Below are positions 25,399 to 34,013 of a stretch of 64,000 bases of DNA, one piece after another. How positions within the stretch are numbered: position 1 is the first letter of the stretch; the number at the start of each line of letters is the position of its first letter. The position numbers were made by a program, and so were the translations under genes. Source of the DNA: Flavobacterium anhuiense (GTDB lineage: Bacteria; Bacteroidota; Bacteroidia; Flavobacteriales; Flavobacteriaceae); contig NZ_JUIV01000019.1 in the NCBI RefSeq assembly GCF_004151235.1, forward strand, positions 35,626 to 99,625, written 5' to 3'. The notes under the pieces are model-generated. The model did no database searches. It was given only the letters and a program-made list of their open reading frames with translations, and was not told the DNA's origin.

Positions 25399-26431
25399 TA
25401 TTGAAGAAAATTTAGATCTAGAAGACGAATTATTCGAACATTATAGATTTGAAGTCCCAAAAGGTCAAGCGTTTTTGCGTATTGACAAATATTTAATGTA
25501 TTTGATTCCGAATGCCACTCGAAATAAAATTCAGAATGCGGCAACAAATGGAAACATTTTTGTGAATGATATTCCAGTAAAATCAAATTATAAAGTAAAA
25601 CCTTTTGATGTGATAACGGTTATGTTGTCGCATCCTCCGTTTGAAAACCATATTCTTCCTGAAGATATTCCGTTGAATATTGTTTATGAAGACGATGCGC
25701 TATTGCTTATCAATAAACCACCGGGATTGGTTGTACACCCAGGTCACGGAAATTATACTGGAACTTTGGTAAACGCTTTGGCATTTCATTTTGAAAATCT
25801 GCCAATGAACAGCAGCGAACGCCCAGGTTTGGTTCACCGAATCGATAAAGATACTTCTGGTCTTTTGGTTGTTGCCAAAACAGAAGCTGCTATGACGCAT
25901 TTAGCAAAGCAATTTGAAGCCAAAACTACCGAACGTGAGTATATTGCTCTTGTTTGGGGAAATGTTGTGGCAGATAGCGGTACAATTGAAGGAAACTTAG
26001 CGAGACATTTGAAAGACAGAATGCAAATGGCGGTTTTTGATGATCCAGAAATTGGAAAACCTGCTATTACGCATTATAAAGTTTTGGAGCGTTTTGGTTA
26101 CGTAACTCTTATTTCTTGTAGACTAGAAACAGGAAGAACGCACCAGATTCGTGCGCATATGAAACATATTGGTCATCCGTTATTTAATGATGAGCGCTAC
26201 GGCGGTCACTTGATTTTGAAGGGAACGACTTTTACGAAATATAAACAGTTTATTGAGAATTGTTTTAAAGCTTTACCACGTCAGGCGTTACACGCTAAAA
26301 CGCTTGGATTTGTTCACCCAAATACGGGAGAATTAATGCGTTTTGATACAGAATTGCCTCAGGATTTTCAGGATTGTATTGAGAAATGGCGTAATTATGT
26401 GAAGTCGCATAATGTTGAAGATGAAAGTTAA
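25388..26431 (+). CDS. RluA/RluD-family pseudouridine synthase
   Basis: A 347-residue enzyme with an N-terminal S4 RNA-binding domain (RIDKYLMYLIPNATRNKIQN) and the catalytic motif HRIDKDTSGL with D153. INKPPGLVVHPG precedes it, and RLETGRTHQIRAHM, the conserved ending of the domain, is present. It converts uridines in large-subunit rRNA to pseudouridine; RluD-like is the best guess. It overlaps the PASTA gene by 11 bases. The stop codon lies at the edge of a 28-bp inverted repeat, followed by a terminator. Confidence 0.94.
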   Translation: MNNNIEENLDLEDELFEHYRFEVPKGQAFLRIDKYLMYLIPNATRNKIQNAATNGNIFVNDIPVKSNYKVKPFDVITVMLSHPPFENHILPEDIPLNIVYEDDALLLINKPPGLVVHPGHGNYTGTLVNALAFHFENLPMNSSERPGLVHRIDKDTSGLLVVAKTEAAMTHLAKQFEAKTTEREYIALVWGNVVADSGTIEGNLARHLKDRMQMAVFDDPEIGKPAITHYKVLERFGYVTLISCRLETGRTHQIRAHMKHIGHPLFNDERYGGHLILKGTTFTKYKQFIENCFKALPRQALHAKTLGFVHPNTGELMRFDTELPQDFQDCIEKWRNYVKSHNVEDES

Positions 26432-26473
26432 TTAGATAATTTGTCAATTAGAAAATTAGATAATTCTTATATT

Positions 26474-26503
26474 AAAAAAAGCTCCCAAAAGGAGCTTTTT
26501 TTT
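26474..26503 (+). terminator. Intrinsic terminator of the RluD-like gene
   Basis: The stem AAAAAAAGCTCC/GGAGCTTTTTTTT lies inside the composite repeat. Confidence 0.85.
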
Positions 26504-26532
26504 GTTTTAACCATTAGTATCGTTCCAATATT

Positions 26533-26559
26533 CTGTAGAGGCGCACTGCAGTGCGCCTT
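26533..26559. repeat. Palindromic repeat, CACTGCAGTG family (copy 2)
   Basis: TGTAGAGGCGCACTGCAGTG followed by CGCCT; 14 bases are perfectly palindromic around CTGCAG. Confidence 0.8.
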
Positions 26560-26579
26560 ACGTATTGTGGATATTCGTT

Positions 26580-26608
26580 GTGGAGACGCACTGCAGTGCG
26601 CCTCTACT
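26580..26608. repeat. Palindromic repeat, CACTGCAGTG family (copy 3)
   Basis: GTGGAGACGCACTGCAGTGC followed by GCCTCTAC; the most complete copy. It lies 21 bases after copy 2. Confidence 0.8.
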
Positions 26609-26660
26609 TGCATTCTAATTGGGCACATTGTTTAATTTTCTAATTGACAAATTATCTAAT

Positions 26661-27278
26661 TTAATTCTGAATATATTTAATACTTAAATCCGTTATTTTG
26701 ACTTCTCCGTTGGTTATAAAGCCTAATTTTCCTTTTTGGTTTAGATTGCTTTTTTCTAAAGAACATTCTAAAGTTGTTTTGCCATCAACAGAAAATGATA
26801 ATTGGTTGTTTACGACTTTAATTTTTATAGCATACCATTTGTTGTTTTCTAATTGCATTGGCTTTCTAAATAAGGTTTTTCCGCCTCGTTTGCCATACGA
26901 ATCGTCTTTTTTATCATAAACTCCGTCACCAATTACAATGTTTTGATCAATTTGATACAAATATGTTCTAATGTATTTTCTTTTATCTAAATTGAGCATG
27001 ATTTCGAATAAAGATTCATTGGTCATATTGACTTTCAAATCGATTTCATAATTCGCTGGAAGCTGTTTTTTTGAAACCAAAACGCCCCAAGGCGAAAGAG
27101 AACCTTTTCCTGTAAGAGTATCTTTTTTTAGAATCCATTCTTTAGAATTAATCGTCCAATCTGATTTTAGCTCTTTTGAATTGTTTAAAGTATATTCTTT
27201 TTTTACTGTTGAAATAGTGCTAGAACACGAAATCAAGATGAATTGTAAAAGGAGAAATACTGCAAATTTTGTTTTCAT
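26661..27278 (-). CDS. Lipoprotein with LamG/DUF1080-like fold
   Basis: A 205-residue lipoprotein (LISC, C18) whose body resembles the concanavalin-like sandwich of DUF1080 and LamG proteins: SDWTINSKEWILKKDTLTGK, WYAIKIKVVNNQLSFSVDGK, KLGFITNGEVKITDLSIKYI. Such domains bind or cleave sugars at the surface, but no catalytic residues can be pointed out. It follows the ABC ATPase gene directly, with the two frames abutting on the same strand, so they are likely co-transcribed. Confidence 0.72.
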   Translation of the reverse strand: MKTKFAVFLLLQFILISCSSTISTVKKEYTLNNSKELKSDWTINSKEWILKKDTLTGKGSLSPWGVLVSKKQLPANYEIDLKVNMTNESLFEIMLNLDKRKYIRTYLYQIDQNIVIGDGVYDKKDDSYGKRGGKTLFRKPMQLENNKWYAIKIKVVNNQLSFSVDGKTTLECSLEKSNLNQKGKLGFITNGEVKITDLSIKYIQN

Positions 27279-28538
27279 TTAATTTAATTCTGAGTGGTAT
27301 TTTATTTTTCCGATTGATCCCGTTTCTGAAGGCAAAAGTTCGAAAACAGAAGTAGGAGCAAGGCCTTGTTCGATTCGGTGCGAAACATAGAGTATAGAAA
27401 CATTGGTTTCTTGTTTTATGGTGTTGATGAGCTGAATTACCAAATCTACATTTTCGTCATCTAAACCTTCTACTGGTTCATCTAAAATCAATAATGGCGG
27501 ATGTTTTAAAACGGCGCGAACAATTAATGCAACGCGCTGCTGCCCGATAGAAAGGTCTATAAAACGTTTTTTTTTTAGATGTGTCATTTCGATCACTTCA
27601 AGCCATTGCGTCACGATGTTTTTTTGATGTGTTGTAGGCTCTGTATACAATCCAATTTGGTCAAAAAATCCTGAGAGAATCATTTGTTCCAACGTATGTC
27701 CTTTTTGAAACAAATCCATCATAGAAGTGGCGTAAATTCCGATTTGTTTTTTAATATCCCAAACACTTTCGCCAGTTCCTTTTTTTCTTCCAAACAAGAA
27801 TAAATTCTGCCCAAAACCTTTCGGATTGTCTCCTGTAATCAAAGATAAAATGGTACTTTTTCCAGAACCATTTGGACCGACTAACTGCCAGAATTCGCCT
27901 TGTTTGATGGTCCAAGAAATGTTGTTCAGGATTTTTCTTTCTTCATAACTTACCGAAACATTTTCGAGTCTGATTAATTCATTTTCAGGAAAAGTATGAG
28001 TTTCTGTTGCTTTTGGAATTGCAGTTGTATTTAATGTCTTGAAATGATTTTCGGCTTTTTTAAATGGATGTAATTCGAATGTATTGTCTTTAATTTGCGC
28101 TTTATTGGGTACAAATTCAAGAACGTCAACGGTACGGTTTAAAAGCTGAATAATTGCAATGTCATTGGTTAAATCCTCTAACGAATCGGCTAAAACTACT
28201 CGTGAAGCTTGATCCAAATGATCAAATGGATTATCGAAAATGATAAAATCTGGTTTTTGATTGATGCAGTATTTTAAAAACTCCTTTTTACGTTCGCCAG
28301 AAGAAAAAGTTCGAAGCTGTCTGTGTGAATCTGGAGAAGCTTCAACGCTGTCATATTGAAATTCTTTTTCGATGAATTTTTCAATCGCAATATCAGAAAA
28401 CAGTATTCCTTTTTGATTGTTAAAAATGGCTAATTCCCCAGCTGCTTCGCCATTTAATATATTGTCTATTAATTTCTTTTTATTTACCTGATTTGATAAA
28501 AGTATATCCCAGTGTTGCATTGTAATTTTTATTTGCAT
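27279..28538 (-). CDS. Tandem ABC ATPase, first half degenerate (ModF-like)
   Basis: A 419-residue protein with two ATP-binding halves. The second half is complete: Walker A GPNGSGKS (221-228), signature LSIGQQR (329-335), Walker B LLILDEPVEGLD (349-360) and an H-loop in YVSHRIE. The first half keeps a signature-like FSSGERKK (78-85) and a Walker-B-like FIIFDNPFDHLD (98-109) but has no Walker A; ILNGEAAGELAIFNNQKG stands in its place. No membrane subunit is beside it. ModF and similar cytoplasmic tandem ATPases have the same layout. The first ATG (MQIKIT) and the seventh residue (MQHWD) are both possible starts. Confidence 0.85.
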   Translation of the reverse strand: MQIKITMQHWDILLSNQVNKKKLIDNILNGEAAGELAIFNNQKGILFSDIAIEKFIEKEFQYDSVEASPDSHRQLRTFSSGERKKEFLKYCINQKPDFIIFDNPFDHLDQASRVVLADSLEDLTNDIAIIQLLNRTVDVLEFVPNKAQIKDNTFELHPFKKAENHFKTLNTTAIPKATETHTFPENELIRLENVSVSYEERKILNNISWTIKQGEFWQLVGPNGSGKSTILSLITGDNPKGFGQNLFLFGRKKGTGESVWDIKKQIGIYATSMMDLFQKGHTLEQMILSGFFDQIGLYTEPTTHQKNIVTQWLEVIEMTHLKKKRFIDLSIGQQRVALIVRAVLKHPPLLILDEPVEGLDDENVDLVIQLINTIKQETNVSILYVSHRIEQGLAPTSVFELLPSETGSIGKIKYHSELN

Positions 28539-28552
28539 TGTTTTTTTTTTTA

Positions 28553-28609
28553 GCCACAGATTAAAGGATTAAAAAAGATTAATCATTCGAATCTTTTTAA
28601 TCTGTGGCA
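28553..28609. repeat. Imperfect hairpin, GCCACAGATTAAA family
   Basis: The left arm GCCACAGATTAAAGGATT pairs with AATCTTTTTAATCTGTGGC. It lies between the sulfurtransferase and ABC ATPase genes on the minus strand. Poly-A rather than a T-run follows on that strand, so a role as intrinsic terminator is doubtful. Confidence 0.72.
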
Positions 28610-28621
28610 AAAAAATATATT

Positions 28622-29467
28622 TTATTCTGTTTTTTGCGTTGCCATTTCTCGGTCGTTTCTTGACCATTCGCTCCAAGAGCCAGCATATAATTTCGGAATT
28701 GGAAGTCCGGCGTAATCCATCGCCAATAACGTATGGCAGGCTGTAACTCCAGAACCGCAGTGAACGATTGTGTTTTCAGGTTTTATATCTTTCAAAATAG
28801 CTTTATACTTTTCAGCCAATTCATCAGCTGGTTTAAAGAATCCGTTTTCATCCAGATTTTCAGTTAACGGAACGTTGATAGCTCCAGGAATATGTCCTGC
28901 AACTAAATCTAGCGGTTCTGTTAAACCATCATATCTGTTTTTGTCACGAACATCGATTACGATATTTTGATTGTTTTTACGAGCTTTTTCGACTTCTTCT
29001 ATATCCGCTAAAGCTAATTTCCATTCTTGAGAAGGATAAACTGTTTTTTCAAAAGTTTCAATTCCAGAATTGGTTGGGAAACCTGCTTGAATTGCCGCTG
29101 GATAACCGCCATTTAAAACTTGAATTTTTTCATGTCCAATCGCACGCATCATCCACCAGAATCGAGCTGCGAAATTGGAACCGTTTTTATCATCATAAAC
29201 CACAACATGATCTGAAGGTGAAACTCCTAAAGAAGAAAGTGTTTGTGAAAAATTTTCTGGAGATGGCAGGGGATGTCTTCCACCATTGGCTGGATTTTCT
29301 GGAATTGCAGCCAAATCGCGATTTAAATCGACAAAACGTGCGGCTTTTAAATGTTCTTTTTGATAATTTTCAAATGTATTCGCGCCAGCTCTAGCATCAA
29401 TCAAAATGATTTTAGAATTGGCAGTTAATTCTTGAGCTGTAATTAAGGGTGAAAGTGTAGCAGACAT
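28622..29467 (-). CDS. Sulfurtransferase (rhodanese / 3-mercaptopyruvate type)
   Basis: A 281-residue tandem rhodanese. The active-site loop is CGSGVTA with C237, the 3-mercaptopyruvate sulfurtransferase type, whereas true rhodaneses usually have CRKGVT-like loops. The inactive first half carries FWWMMRAIGHEKIQVLNGG. It moves sulfur from 3-mercaptopyruvate or thiosulfate to an acceptor. The next gene (ThuA) lies on the same strand with 3 bases between, so they may be co-transcribed. Both would be cytoplasmic or periplasmic housekeeping functions. Confidence 0.93.
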   Translation of the reverse strand: MSATLSPLITAQELTANSKIILIDARAGANTFENYQKEHLKAARFVDLNRDLAAIPENPANGGRHPLPSPENFSQTLSSLGVSPSDHVVVYDDKNGSNFAARFWWMMRAIGHEKIQVLNGGYPAAIQAGFPTNSGIETFEKTVYPSQEWKLALADIEEVEKARKNNQNIVIDVRDKNRYDGLTEPLDLVAGHIPGAINVPLTENLDENGFFKPADELAEKYKAILKDIKPENTIVHCGSGVTACHTLLAMDYAGLPIPKLYAGSWSEWSRNDREMATQKTE

Positions 29468-29470
29468 TTT

Positions 29471-30328
29471 TTATTTTTTCTTAGAATTGCCAAGCCAAAG
29501 CAAAGCATTCAAAATTAATTGACTTTGTGTTTTGTTTTCAAAGGAGTACGATAAGGTTTTGTTTGTTCCGCCTTCATAATCTATATCATTGTGTCCCATA
29601 TTTACGTACAGCATTTTGTATTTTTTATTGGTCCAAACGACAGGATAGTAGCCGTTATGCCAAATTTCATGCGCTTTTGGACCCGTTCCTAAAGGAAAAC
29701 TAGATTCGTCTATTGCCAATAAAATTTCAATGTCTGGATTTTTGGTTAAATCATTCGACCATCTGTACCATTCGTTTGGAGCAGAAGAGAAAGTTTTAGG
29801 CAGATTTTTGGTCACAGGATGCTGATTTTCTACTCTCAAAACTGCCGAAGTCGGTTTCCAAGTATTGCTTCCGTATTCGCCAGAACCTAAAAAAGTATTG
29901 TGATACCAGTTCCAGTCTTGATTATAGCTTGAATTATTTAGAGCAAATGCCGAGAAATGAAATCCAATAAAACCTCCACCATTTTCCATATATTTCTGGA
30001 AAGCTTCGCGTTGTTCTTTTTTTTCAGGACGTGTGTCTAGAAATAAAACAACTTGATATTTTGCCAAAAACTTAGCGTTTAAATTATCCCAATTGCTGGT
30101 TGAATCATATTGAAAATGATTTTCTTCAGCTAACTTTGGAAAGTATTTATTGGCTTCATGCACAAAACTGATATGTGCCTGATCATTTTTTGCGGTATAA
30201 AAAGCAATAACTTTAAATTTTGGATTCTCTTTTTTGTTTTGAGAAAAGCCAAATAATGAAACAATAAAAAGGAGAATTAAAATGCTCCTCTTGAAAAAGG
30301 TTTGGTGGTTTTGGTTAGAAATAGTCAT
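29471..30328 (-). CDS. ThuA-domain protein, secreted
   Basis: A 285-residue protein with an N-terminal signal segment (about 10-28) and a ThuA-like glutamine-amidotransferase fold: VVLFLDTRPEKKEQREAFQKY, GGGFIGFHFSAFALNNSS, YPVVWTNKKYKMLYVNMGHN. ThuA-like proteins were first linked to trehalose or disaccharide use; in Bacteroidota they often lie with sugar-utilisation genes. Here no such genes are adjacent. Nothing in the sequence proves catalysis. It precedes the sulfurtransferase by 3 bases in the direction of transcription. Confidence 0.88.
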   Translation of the reverse strand: MTISNQNHQTFFKRSILILLFIVSLFGFSQNKKENPKFKVIAFYTAKNDQAHISFVHEANKYFPKLAEENHFQYDSTSNWDNLNAKFLAKYQVVLFLDTRPEKKEQREAFQKYMENGGGFIGFHFSAFALNNSSYNQDWNWYHNTFLGSGEYGSNTWKPTSAVLRVENQHPVTKNLPKTFSSAPNEWYRWSNDLTKNPDIEILLAIDESSFPLGTGPKAHEIWHNGYYPVVWTNKKYKMLYVNMGHNDIDYEGGTNKTLSYSFENKTQSQLILNALLWLGNSKKK

Positions 30329-30341
30329 TTATGTTTAGGAA

Positions 30342-30731
30342 TTAAACGGGTATTTTCTCGATTAAAATTTCATGTTCCGATTTGTCAAAATAAGTGCAAG
30401 TCATTTCAACTATATCAACACGCCATTTTGCAATTCCAGCTTGTGCACAGTGATTGCAGAAAGTCATATAATCAGTTTCGCCATGCTGGTGTTTTACTAG
30501 ATTTTCTATAAAAAGTTCTTTGTTCGGAAAATCCGCAACTTTTATTTCAGGATATTTTTCCTCGGCTGCAGCTGTGTAATTGTTTAATCCGTAGTAAACA
30601 ACACTTCCGTCATGCACAAAAGTGTCATAACCTTTAACACCAAGGATTATTAAATCTTGAATATAATTTGGAAAATCTGCACCAGTTTTTACTTTTGAAT
30701 GGGCTTCTTTTATTTGATCTATTGTAAACAT
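30342..30731 (-). CDS. DUF1398 (YbcV-like) protein
   Basis: A 129-residue protein beginning MFTIDQIKEAHSKVKTGADF, with LGVKGYDTFVHDGSVVYYG and a C-terminal TYFDKSEHEILIEKIP. The family (DUF1398, E. coli YbcV) has unknown function. It contains two cysteines in TFCNHCAQAG (about 90-99), which could bind metal or form a disulfide. It ends 13 bases before the ThuA gene and may be in the same transcript. Confidence 0.85.
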   Translation of the reverse strand: MFTIDQIKEAHSKVKTGADFPNYIQDLIILGVKGYDTFVHDGSVVYYGLNNYTAAAEEKYPEIKVADFPNKELFIENLVKHQHGETDYMTFCNHCAQAGIAKWRVDIVEMTCTYFDKSEHEILIEKIPV

Positions 30732-30772
30732 AATTTTAATTTTAGATTGTTGATTTTAGATTTTAGATTTCG

Positions 30773-30843
30773 CCACAAATTATTCGAATTTTTTATTTAA
30801 AGATTTCAGAAAATTAATTCGTGTAAATTCGTGTAATTTGTGG
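30773..30843. repeat. Imperfect hairpin, CCACAAATTATTCGAATT family
   Basis: The left arm CCACAAATTATTCGAATT pairs with AATTCGTGTAATTTGTGG, with AATTCGTGTA repeated twice on the right. It lies between two minus-strand genes. Confidence 0.7.
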
Positions 30844-30857
30844 AGGAAAAAAAAATA

Positions 30858-31847
30858 TCATTTCAAAAATACGATTAATGATTTTATAAACGAATCAAAA
30901 GATTCGATATGTGGCAAATGTCCTGTATTTGGAATCTCCACGAGTTTTGCATTCGGAATTGCTTTTTGAGTTTTCTTGCCCAATTCAGCATAATTTCCCA
31001 TTGTTTTTCTCACTTCTTCAGAAACCAATGGTTTTCCCAAAGCAGTTTTGTCTCTCGTTCCGATAATCAATAATGTTGGACATTTAATATTTTTAAATTC
31101 ATATAAAACAGGTTGTGTAAAAATCATATCGTACAAAAGAGCCGAATTCCAAGCTACAAGATCATAATCTGGAGCCGTTGTCCAGCCTGCGCCAAGTTCA
31201 GCCCATTTTTGATAATCTGCATTCCATTTTCCGTCATAATAATTTGCCATTTGATATTGCTTGATGCTTTCATAATTCTGTTTCAATTCCGATTCGTACC
31301 ACCAGTCAACAGGTTTGTAAGGAACTACTAATTTCCAGTCTTCTAAACCAATTGGGTTTTCTAAAACTAGTTTTTCTGTGATTTCCGGATACATCAGTGC
31401 AAAGCGCGTTGCCAGCATTCCGCCCATCGAATGTCCTAAAACTGTTGTTTTACTAATTCCTAAATGATCTAAGAGTTTTTTGGTATTTTCTGCTAATTGC
31501 TGAAAAGTGTATTGAAAATGATCTGGCTTTGTCGATTTTCCGAAACCAATTTGGTCTGGAACAATTACACGATAACCTTCTTTTGTAAGCGCTTTAATTG
31601 TGGTTTCCCAATAAGCGCCGTTGAAATTTTTTCCGTGCAGTAAAACAATGTTTTTTTGATTGTAGTTTTCTGGAATGATATCCATATAACTCATTTTCAA
31701 GTATTGGCGCTGATTGCTCAATTCGATAAAATGAACAGGAAAAGGATATTCATAATTGCTTAAATTAATATCTAGTAGTTTCATATTTCCTTGCTGGCCA
31801 ATACTTAATAAAGGAATTAGTATAAATAATAGTTTCAGGATTTTCAT
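30858..31847 (-). CDS. Alpha/beta hydrolase, secreted
   Basis: A 329-residue exported protein (signal peptide 1-18, LFILIPLLSIGQ). The nucleophile elbow is GHSMGG with S140, and the oxyanion region is LLHGKNFNG (69-77). The acid is likely the D in IGTRDKT, and the histidine lies in PNTGHLPHIE near the C-terminus. It resembles esterases and haloalkane-dehalogenase-like enzymes; the substrate is not known. It is the upstream-most gene of a minus-strand run with DUF1398, and a hairpin repeat separates them. Confidence 0.87.
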   Translation of the reverse strand: MKILKLLFILIPLLSIGQQGNMKLLDINLSNYEYPFPVHFIELSNQRQYLKMSYMDIIPENYNQKNIVLLHGKNFNGAYWETTIKALTKEGYRVIVPDQIGFGKSTKPDHFQYTFQQLAENTKKLLDHLGISKTTVLGHSMGGMLATRFALMYPEITEKLVLENPIGLEDWKLVVPYKPVDWWYESELKQNYESIKQYQMANYYDGKWNADYQKWAELGAGWTTAPDYDLVAWNSALLYDMIFTQPVLYEFKNIKCPTLLIIGTRDKTALGKPLVSEEVRKTMGNYAELGKKTQKAIPNAKLVEIPNTGHLPHIESFDSFIKSLIVFLK

Positions 31848-32128
31848 TTTGGAGGCTTTTATTTTTATGATTTATAAAGTTAAACCGAACCATTTTTAAA
31901 ACAAAGCTTAAAATCTTAAAGTTATCAGAAAAAAAAGCTTTTAAATGGTTTCATTGTTTTTAATGTCAATAATCGATGATTTATTGAAATTTTATCGATT
32001 AAATGATGCTGATTATGAAAATAATGTATTTTAACGAATAATGTAGCACTTCAGAGGACTTCTTTTATTAATAGGAAAAATGAATGTAATTTAGTATCAG
32101 AATGTTGTAAGCCTTAAATATTAGTATT

Positions 32129-32821
32129 ATGAAAAAGACAATACTTTTGCTCCTGCTAACAGTCCCCACATTTGCCCAAGAACTCAATACTTTTGATTTC
32201 GCCGTTATAAACTCAACCTTAATTTCTGCAAATATAGACCTTGATAAAGGCCGGAGCGTTGTCGCGGCAAATCAAGACCAGTATTCAGCTTATTTTCAGT
32301 ATGCTCTTACGATGTGTGAAGACGATATTATTTTTGGTGCTGGAATCGACAAGTCTGAAATCGATCGTACTTATGTTGGTTACATCGGTAAAATTTGCGA
32401 TAAATTTAGAGCCACAATCGGCATAGGATATGTCGATTCTAGAAGCGGTTACGAAGGAACTTTTACAGGTTTTAGCATCTCATGGCATTTTTCTGAAAAT
32501 ACCTATATCGGCGGAAATTTAGAAAATCTGCATTCGTCAATAATTGACTATGAAACCGATGAAAGTTTTGATTACTATAAAAAACTGGTTCCCAAAGTTT
32601 TTGGAAGTTATGAAATTATCCCACATGTGATTGCTTTTGGACAATTGAGTTCGAGAGTAAATGATATTGCTTTAAAATATCAGGTTCGCCGATTTTCAGC
32701 TGGAGGATTTTATTCTGGGCATTCAGTAGGTGGGATTTTCGGAACTGTCAATGTCGGACGATTTGCCTTTTCCTGCAGTACCACTTTTGAAAGGGTAAAC
32801 TTCGGATTAAAGTTTGAATAA
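32129..32821 (+). CDS. Secreted protein, probable outer-membrane beta-barrel-like
   Basis: A 230-residue protein with a signal peptide (MKKTILLLLLTVPTFAQ). The rest shows alternating polar and hydrophobic residues in strands such as FRATIGIGYVDSRSGYEGTF and TGFSISWHFSENTYIGGNLE, and it ends with a phenylalanine-containing strand (NFGLKFE), as often seen in small beta-barrels. I do not recognise a specific family. It is monocistronic with its own terminator. Confidence rests on frame length and the signal peptide. Confidence 0.6.
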   Translation: MKKTILLLLLTVPTFAQELNTFDFAVINSTLISANIDLDKGRSVVAANQDQYSAYFQYALTMCEDDIIFGAGIDKSEIDRTYVGYIGKICDKFRATIGIGYVDSRSGYEGTFTGFSISWHFSENTYIGGNLENLHSSIIDYETDESFDYYKKLVPKVFGSYEIIPHVIAFGQLSSRVNDIALKYQVRRFSAGGFYSGHSVGGIFGTVNVGRFAFSCSTTFERVNFGLKFE

Positions 32822-32848
32822 CGAAATTAAAAATAAAAGTTTGTTGAG

Positions 32849-32895
32849 AAAAAAATCCCAAAGGCAATGTCAGCAATTGTCTTTGGGATTTTTTA
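32849..32895. terminator. Bidirectional terminator
   Basis: The stem AAAAAATCCCAAAG/CTTTGGGATTTTTT has an inner CAATT/AATTG stem. It lies between convergent genes. Confidence 0.88.
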
Positions 32896-32916
32896 TAAGT
32901 TTATGACATCGTCGGT

Positions 32917-33354
32917 TTATAACCCAACAAAATCGTCGCTTTTAGGGAAAATACTCAAAGCTTCAATCGCTATTTCTGGGGTAGGAGAAGCCAATTTTCT
33001 AAGTTTGGTATCCATCCAAGCTCCGTCTACTGTAATCGTTGCGCAAAGCGTATCATCTTCTCTTCTAAATTCGTGAATGATAGACCAACGTGAAGCATCG
33101 GCTTTCATTTTTGAAGTTTTAGTATGAATGAATATTTTGTCTGAAAGTTTTAATTCTTTTCTGAAAACGCATTCTTCTCTAAATAAAACAGGTCCAAAAC
33201 CTTGTGTCTGCATTACTTTTAGAGTTAATCCCAATTCTTCAAGGATTTCGATACGATGTTGTGCGCCAAAATCATAATAAGCACTGTGACGAACGTGAAA
33301 ATTTGGGTCTAAATCTGACCAGCGGAAAGATATTTCTTTTACAAATGAAGCCAT
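32917..33354 (-). CDS. Hotdog-fold acyl-CoA thioesterase (4HBT-like)
   Basis: A 145-residue single-hotdog protein starting MASFVKEISFRWSDLDPNFH. The DLDPNFHVRHSAYYDFGAQHR segment is the usual 4-hydroxybenzoyl-CoA thioesterase-type active-site helix with a catalytic aspartate. A longer frame exists upstream but has an atypical N-terminus. It should hydrolyse acyl-CoA or a similar thioester; the chain length is unknown. It is monocistronic and convergent with the beta-barrel-like gene. Confidence 0.85.
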   Translation of the reverse strand: MASFVKEISFRWSDLDPNFHVRHSAYYDFGAQHRIEILEELGLTLKVMQTQGFGPVLFREECVFRKELKLSDKIFIHTKTSKMKADASRWSIIHEFRREDDTLCATITVDGAWMDTKLRKLASPTPEIAIEALSIFPKSDDFVGL

Positions 33355-33476
33355 TTTATAATTGTAATTTAATGAGAAATCGAAATTACAAATAAAAAAC
33401 AAACGAATATCATAAAATTACTATGCATGCATATTTTTTTATTGTTTTTGAAATTTCCATCATCTTGTAAAATACT

Positions 33477-33950
33477 TTATGCTCTTTCGACTAGACAATT
33501 ATAACATCCTGGTCTTGCATTATGAATGTGGATGTAATCTATTTTTTCGTTTTCAAAAGTTTTGATGATGCTTTCTTTGAGAGTATTTCCTTCAACTACA
33601 GACGCTTCTTTCATCATGCCATTTTTGTCATAACCACGCAACGAAAGTAATCTGTGATTGAGCATACGCGGAATCTCGTTTGTTTCGAAAGTGGCTGTAG
33701 TGGCATTTTTTCGTATAAAAATTGGTCCGCTTGCTTGATAAGGCGACGTAGTTTTATGATGATTGTATGGCAAAAGAATAACTTCTTCACCCATTTGAGC
33801 ATCTTCTAGACTTACTCTACAAGGAAATCCTGGAAATTTATCGACAGTCATTCTGATTGCGCCGATTTTTTCTAGTTCTAGATCTGTTAATTCGAAGTAG
33901 TCTGAAAATTCAGTATGATTTAAAGACTTGATTTTAAAATTTGCTTCCAT
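33477..33950 (-). CDS. DUF1203 protein
   Basis: A 157-residue protein with FPCRVSLEDAQMGEEVILLPY and GYDKNGMMKEASVVEG in the middle and HIHNARPGCYNCLVERA at the end, the pattern of DUF1203. This family is uncharacterised. The CYNC pair near the C-terminus is a notable redox- or metal-type feature in DUF1203. It stands between a thioesterase and an AHSA1-like gene without tight spacing to either. Confidence 0.82.
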   Translation of the reverse strand: MEANFKIKSLNHTEFSDYFELTDLELEKIGAIRMTVDKFPGFPCRVSLEDAQMGEEVILLPYNHHKTTSPYQASGPIFIRKNATTATFETNEIPRMLNHRLLSLRGYDKNGMMKEASVVEGNTLKESIIKTFENEKIDYIHIHNARPGCYNCLVERA

Positions 33951-34013
33951 AATTTTTTTTTATACAAAAATCATACTTGTTAGGAAGCAAAAAAATCCAA
34001 ATCTTGCTATGTT

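Larger units (their letters stand above)
26428..26663. repeat. Composite intergenic repeat bounded by ~28-bp inverted repeats
   Basis: The left arm (26428-26458) reads ATTAGATAATTTGTCAATTA followed by GAAAATTA, and the right arm (26633-26663) is its near-perfect reverse complement. Between the arms are a terminator and two palindromic CTGCAG elements. The two arms contain the stop codons of the convergent RluD-like and LamG-like genes. Confidence 0.75.

Noticed and set aside
26441..26635. A 64-residue plus-strand frame after the RluD-like gene
   Set aside because: It is made wholly of inverted repeat, terminator and CTGCAG palindromes and has no protein-like pattern.
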